A DNA stretch of 64,000 nucleotides from Saprospiraceae bacterium (GTDB lineage Bacteria > Bacteroidota > Bacteroidia > Chitinophagales > Saprospiraceae): the NCBI GenBank assembly GCA_028285545.1, contig JANQPA010000063.1, positions 62,001 through 126,000 on the forward strand, in the 5' to 3' direction. The translations under genes and the position numbers were made by a program. The notes beneath the pieces were generated by a model, which made no database searches, was not told the DNA's origin, and worked only from the letters and a program-made list of their open reading frames with translations. This document shows, in pieces, positions 61,001-64,000 of the stretch (its first letter is position 1; each line of letters opens with the position of its first letter).

Positions 61001-61687
61001 AAGGTTAAAGAATGGCCCTCAAGAGAAGCCCTTCAGAGTCAGGCCAATGATATTGACTCAAGTTATAGTAGCCATTTGAAAAATGAAGGTGCCTTGATGG
61101 ATCAATTGAGGCAAAATGCTACACAAAAAGAAGCTGCAAAGGAACTTGTTGCAAAACTGGATCTGCAAAATAAAGAATATGATCGCTGGGCCAAACTAAA
61201 TGATTTAATTGGAATGGCGGATGGTAAAAAATTCAGAATTTTTGCTCAGGCACTTACCTTAGAAAAACTGATATTTTTAGCCAATGACCATTTACGGCAG
61301 TTAAATGGGCGTTATTTTATTGAAAAGTTGAAAGGAGATGATTTGGATCTTGAAATTGTAGATACCTATCAGGCTAATCACCGCCGCTCCATGAATACTT
61401 TGTCGGGGGGAGAGCGTTTCCTGGTCAGCCTTGCCCTTGCCCTTGGTTTATCAGATCTGGCTGGGCGGCATTCCAGAATCCGATCTCTGTTTATTGATGA
61501 AGGATTTGGAACCTTGGATGATAATAGTCTGGATATGGTTTTGTCTACTTTGGAGAACTTACAATCCAGCGGAAAAACAATTGGAGTGATCTCTCACGTC
61601 AAAGAATTGAAGGAGCGGATTGCTACTCAGATCCAGCTTTTAAAACGCGAGAACGGATTCAGCAAATTGAAGATAATAGGAGGATAG
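58046..61687 (+). CDS. sbcC: Exonuclease SbcC (SMC-like ATPase)
   Basis: 1213 residues. Head domains: Walker A IGETGAGKST (36-45) and, near the end, signature LSGGERFLVSLALALG (about 1119-1134) and Walker B LFIDEGFGTLDD (about 1150). The middle is long coiled coil interrupted by the zinc hook CPLC at 600-603, which dimerises the Rad50-like complex. Together with SbcD it processes hairpins and double-strand breaks. The start overlaps the sbcD operon with a 2-bp gap. This complex is of particular interest here because the neighbourhood is rich in long perfect palindromes, its natural substrates. Confidence 0.95.
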   Translation: MKIRKINVRNLNSLRGDNTMDFMAIPLAHTGLFAIIGETGAGKSTILDAITLALYGKMPRNKNVKEVLSYGAVEAIAEVEFEHDESIFQAKWSLWRSRGKIEGKVQEPKRELGRWNPHLNEFEIIAEKVREVDEKVEQVTGLDYDRFRRSVLLAQGDFAAFLDSDERERSELLEKITGTEVYSQLSKAAYERHKQERDQLDRIKFEMETLKILSEEELKTLEQDLKNIQEEVKNLKSKKTTVDAQLSELKNLEDLKQKKIKLQATIEKLEEETQQLQEDFDRLQYYEKAKVFLPELAILDNWMENLQNSSQELVKIENRLNQLQKDHESGAKQNRAVTKELELKKEEFRSMESKWLKAKDLDKTNERQEKIVQNLQTEKDTLAQEFKKASQNYENTSSHLKETQIKSENLQQWLAENQNLDRLQTNLSGILRELKDWQESKKDLDQMLSEQERQKSSLQDFDKKTAELNKELQASQKSVEKLRQQLKDIMPQNYALKESQLLELMHKDLENLSSQQNELEKLQLKNQEYQQLLNEEDTYLQELEHLRTEESILFKHLITLLQEHDENKKFLDFKSEIFEQQQLIVNYEKDREELKDGDPCPLCFSTQHPFREKEYKPFVNEARKEFEMAKKRYEKTDLKYRSLQNKQQSLVLSIEQSSNHLERQKQRILEWEANFQKQALESELGGIQLYNKDTLNQKIKENNNKLEVLKGQKSELGKILSLLEKQKELLSEKDESLRELKSEHKILLNAGLSREKQIEGQRKRVQNLEHRIGEELKHYNLSFQEEDLTSLASKLTKWRDDFQERTRKKIEIERKLGILNKELEQLSRENRKIKENLDKKEQILSLEFQNLEKGKKTRYELLGALDPDREKESFLQNLKNLEQKQEASRSALEDIKRQLDATAALHEKEKKDNQKFIAVKAEKENNLLESLKKAGISSIDSLRAINLSEDQVKAIRLRKEELEQLKIENRRLMKDTDSELNDLQSKVKEWPSREALQSQANDIDSSYSSHLKNEGALMDQLRQNATQKEAAKELVAKLDLQNKEYDRWAKLNDLIGMADGKKFRIFAQALTLEKLIFLANDHLRQLNGRYFIEKLKGDDLDLEIVDTYQANHRRSMNTLSGGERFLVSLALALGLSDLAGRHSRIRSLFIDEGFGTLDDNSLDMVLSTLENLQSSGKTIGVISHVKELKERIATQIQLLKRENGFSKLKIIGG

Positions 61688-61846
61688 TAGTGGAAAATCG
61701 AATTTCCATCCTATTAAATCGAAAATCGACAACGTTTTTTTTGCAATTTATGTTAATTTGCAGGATGCAGTAATAAAGGAATGGGCATTATTTGATTGAT
61801 TCTAAATTTCCTTAGGAACGTAATATCACAAAAAACTAAAACAAGC

Positions 61847-62401
61847 ATGCAAAATAAGTTGAAAGCCGTTTTTGGCAGTCACCATGGACTGGATGAGAAA
61901 AGCATTGATTATTTAACCAAAGCTTTGGAAAAAAATAACCTCCCTGGAATAGATTATATAGAATTTAAACAATCTCTAGGAGCACTCCTTGAAATGGATA
62001 TGGATGAAGAGATGGCTTTTAAGTCGGCTTTTGCAACGGCCTCCACAATGGGCTTAACCAAAGAAAAGCTTAAAAAAACAGCGGAGCATTACAAAAACGT
62101 CCTTACCAATGAAAGAAAACAGTTTGATGCCGCCCTGGAGAAACAAGTAAAACAGAAAGTAGATTCTAAACTACAGGAGGTAGAAAAGTTGCGCAAGCAG
62201 GTTGAAGATTACAAAGCCAAAATAAATCAACTGCAAGAAAAAATAGTAAAAGCTCAAGGAACCATTGATCAGGCTGATGATCATATAAAAAGTGCCAAAG
62301 AAAAAATAGATAATACGCGAGAAAGTTTTGAATTTACCTGGCAAAGTATATTAAATCAAATCAATATTGATATTGAAAATATTGATAATTACTTATCTTA
62401 G
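61847..62401 (+). CDS. Coiled-coil protein of unknown function
   Basis: ATG at 61847 is preferred to the upstream TTG, giving 184 residues beginning MQNKLKAVFGSHHGLDEKSI. The N-terminal 70 residues are helical (LGALLEMDMDEEMAFKSAFA), and residues about 75-150 form a coiled coil rich in K, E and Q (EVEKLRKQVEDYKAKINQLQ). There is no signal or membrane segment. It precedes a PspA-like membrane protein by 95 bp, and the two may be partners. Confidence 0.7.
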   Translation: MQNKLKAVFGSHHGLDEKSIDYLTKALEKNNLPGIDYIEFKQSLGALLEMDMDEEMAFKSAFATASTMGLTKEKLKKTAEHYKNVLTNERKQFDAALEKQVKQKVDSKLQEVEKLRKQVEDYKAKINQLQEKIVKAQGTIDQADDHIKSAKEKIDNTRESFEFTWQSILNQINIDIENIDNYLS

Positions 62402-62496
62402 TGTTTGTTATACTGAATTACCGGGGATTTTTATTTGCGCATTCCTGAAACCATTTGAAAAAATTAAATAAGAGAATAACAAAAAAAATAGAAAGC

Positions 62497-63519
62497 ATGT
62501 CTGATTCTATCCATTTTGATAATCCTAATTCTAAGCCTAAGTCTTTTTGGAGACGCCCTGAGGGAACGACTGGTGCAATTTTTATGATAGGTATTTTGGC
62601 CGGCTTGGGGTACTTAATATTTGCGAATTTATCCTGGCTGATTGCAGCTGCCTCAAATGTTCTTTATCTAACAGGAATTTTGCTGGCACTGGGGGCAATA
62701 CTTTATGTAGTATTAGATCCAAGGGCACGCAACCTGGTTTGGTATATGTATAAGAGCGTGATGCGCTGGGTAACCGGCCTTTTTGTCAATATAGATCCAA
62801 TTGGTATTCTTAAATCATATGTTGAAGATTTGGAAAGCAACCTGGTTAAAATGCGCAAGCAGATCGGTAACATCCGTGGCCAGATGAGGCAGTTGAAAAA
62901 CCTGATGGATAAAAACAGTAAGGATATCCAGAAAAACCTGGAACTTGCCTCAGCAGCGAGAGACGCTAATAAAGAAAAACAATTATTGCTTTCCACTCGT
63001 AAAGCTGCCAGGCTTAAAGAAACCAATGCCAAATATAGCCAACTCCACCAAAAAATGGAGGTTCTTTACCGCATCCTCACAAAGATGCACTCCAATTCAG
63101 AAATTTTATTAGAGGATACAAAAGATCAGGTAAAATTAAAAGAACAGGAGAGAAGAGCAATAAGAGCTTCTCATTCTGCTATGAAATCAGCAATGAGTGT
63201 AATCAGCGGAGATCCCGATAAAAGAGCCATGTTTGATGCAGCCATGGAAGCCATCGCTGATGATGTAGCCAATAAGGTAGGAGAGATGGAACAGTTTATG
63301 GAGATGTCTGCTGACTTTATGGAGTCTGTAGATTTGCAGAATGGTATCTTCGAAGAAAAAGGACTTAAAATGCTGGAAGAGTGGGAGCAAAAATCAACCC
63401 TACTCCTTCTTAATTCCGGCAAGCAGGAACTAGATGACATGCTTGACCTGGACAGCCCCATCGCAGAACGCGAAGAGCAAAAACGTGGAGATACGAAATA
63501 CGATAATTTATTTGATTAG
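62497..63519 (+). CDS. PspA/Vipp1-like coiled-coil membrane protein
   Basis: ATG at 62497 is preferred over an upstream TTG (340 residues). The N-terminus is polar (about 1-20), followed by two transmembrane helices (about 28-46 and 54-74). The rest, about 95-310, is long helices resembling the PspA/Vipp1 (ESCRT-III-like) core: NIDPIGILKSYVEDLESNLV, and E/K/Q-rich repeats with RQIGN and KMHSNSE, then DLQNGIFEEKGL. True PspA lacks these two helices, so the assignment is tentative. A hairpin terminator follows at 63617-63656. Confidence 0.62.
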   Translation: MSDSIHFDNPNSKPKSFWRRPEGTTGAIFMIGILAGLGYLIFANLSWLIAAASNVLYLTGILLALGAILYVVLDPRARNLVWYMYKSVMRWVTGLFVNIDPIGILKSYVEDLESNLVKMRKQIGNIRGQMRQLKNLMDKNSKDIQKNLELASAARDANKEKQLLLSTRKAARLKETNAKYSQLHQKMEVLYRILTKMHSNSEILLEDTKDQVKLKEQERRAIRASHSAMKSAMSVISGDPDKRAMFDAAMEAIADDVANKVGEMEQFMEMSADFMESVDLQNGIFEEKGLKMLEEWEQKSTLLLLNSGKQELDDMLDLDSPIAEREEQKRGDTKYDNLFD

Positions 63520-63616
63520 AAATAAAAGGAACAAGCCCTTATTTTGGTAAAGAAAATATAATCTTCTTTTTTTAATTAAACTAGGGTTATTTTTAGGTTC
63601 AGTGTTCTGAGCCATA

Positions 63617-63656
63617 AAAAAATGGAAGCTACGATTTATTGGAGCTTCCATTTTTT
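63617..63656 (+). terminator. Hairpin terminator of the PspA-like gene
   Basis: AAAAAATGGAAGCT (63617-63630) and AGCTTCCATTTTTT (63643-63656) form a 14-bp stem with a 12-nt loop. Confidence 0.75.
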
Positions 63657-63689
63657 GTGGTTTTGATATTTAAAATTTTCGCTTCTGAC

Positions 63690-63847
63690 TGTTCGTGTCG
63701 ATCTCCAGATCGACGTACGCAATACCCAGCCAGTTTCCTAACTGGCGATAGTGATTCTCTCGCTAGTGGCGATTTCCAAATCGCCTCCTGCTCATGTCGA
63801 TCTCCAGATCGACATACATAATCCCCAGCCAGTTTCCAAACCAGCGA
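63690..63847. repeat. Cluster of small palindromes with short CC centres
   Basis: GTCGATCT-CC-AGATCGAC occurs twice (about 63697-63714 and 63798-63815), GGCGATTT-CC-AAATCGCC once (about 63768-63785), and GCCAGTT-TCCT-AACTGGC once with a diverged copy. The first two form a direct repeat of about 52 bp (63697 and 63798) that continues into CAGCCAGTTTCC. No ORF. Similar palindromes were not seen elsewhere in the window. Confidence 0.75.
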
Positions 63848-63899
63848 AATAGTTTACCATTCTACTTATCTTTAAACACCATCACATAAACCCAAACTA

Positions 63900-64000
63900 A
63901 TGAATGGCCGACATCTACTACTTGTAATTCTGATCCCCTTTTTTACACTTCCCCTTTTACAGGCACAAGTACCAGTCTGTCAATGTTATCTTCTTTCAAC
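63900..64000 (+). CDS. Secreted protein, start only
   Basis: ATG at 63900 opens a frame to the window edge (33 complete codons). It begins with a strong signal peptide (MNGRHLLLVILIPFFTLPLL, cleavage near LQAQ) followed by VPVCQCYLLS, a CxC pair. No domain can be assigned from this fragment. Confidence 0.6.
   Translation, partial: MNGRHLLLVILIPFFTLPLLQAQVPVCQCYLLS

Noticed and set aside
63639-63821. 60-codon frame across the palindrome cluster
   Set aside because: Its repeated CSCRSPDR pattern is only the translation of the repeated palindromes.
1-64000. tRNA, rRNA, riboswitch or phage genes
   Set aside because: No cloverleaf, rRNA-like segment, recognised riboswitch or phage structural gene was found by reading; a covariance-model search would be needed to exclude short RNAs.

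Overview
The window looks like a chromosomal segment of an AT-rich, heterotrophic member of the Bacteroidota, most likely of the Saprospiria/Cytophagia type. This rests on family content: many secreted S9/S10/M16 peptidases, secreted amidohydrolases with PD40 propellers, CotH-like proteins, a 2TM-domain protein, a DUF6435 microprotein, numerous short lipoprotein signals, weak Shine-Dalgarno signals, and two TAnnTTTG-like -7 promoter boxes. No rRNA, tRNA, CRISPR array, prophage or intact transposase was seen. The taxon is inferred, not proven.

Layout. 1-3.7 kb (minus strand): the N-terminus of a serine hydrolase, glutaminase, an alpha/beta hydrolase with an SDR, and a small secreted protein. 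4.0-15.4 kb: a two-domain VOC lipoprotein, an S10 carboxypeptidase-like protein, an S9 peptidase, TetR next to a divergent lipoprotein, an AraC-type remnant, a TIM-barrel amidohydrolase and an NhaC antiporter. 15.8-20.2 kb: a two-gene NAD-linked formate dehydrogenase. 20.2-32.0 kb: a block of secreted protein- and peptide-degrading enzymes (an S9 peptidase, two amidohydrolases, a prolyl oligopeptidase) with small membrane proteins. 32.1-36.4 kb: DinB-like, CNT nucleoside transporter, uridine kinase, DUF6435 and enoyl-CoA hydratase. 36.1-40.5 kb: a cytochrome c maturation operon (ccmE-like, ccmF-like, DUF2520, small protein). 40.7-46.8 kb: nitrilase with a secreted partner, FtsE, a DUF255/YyaL-type thioredoxin lipoprotein, RDD and YkuK. 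47.1-50.6 kb: an active/inactive M16 peptidase pair. 51.0-56.5 kb: short asparaginase, small membrane protein, two CotH paralogues, YheT-like hydrolase. 56.8-61.7 kb: sbcD-sbcC. 61.8-63.5 kb: a coiled-coil protein and a PspA-like membrane protein. 63.9 kb: the start of a secreted protein.

How the genes fit together. The recurrent theme is extracellular or periplasmic degradation of proteins and peptides (S9, S10, M16, prolyl oligopeptidase, asparaginase, glutaminase), feeding amino acids inward, with formate oxidation and cytochrome c assembly on the energy side. Uridine kinase and a nucleoside transporter, divergently arranged, suggest nucleoside salvage.

The most unusual content is between the genes. 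About eighteen spacers carry short tandem repeats with 7-8 bp units, several followed by their own inverted copy. There is also a dispersed repeat of about 100 bp in four diverged copies, a 268-bp element with 47-bp perfect terminal inverted repeats directly before sbcD, two related MITE-like elements with a conserved 31-bp end and different hairpins, a nested palindrome flanked by 41-bp direct repeats, a 72-bp near-palindrome between divergent genes, and a cluster of small palindromes at the right end. Some gene ends and starts lie inside these repeats.
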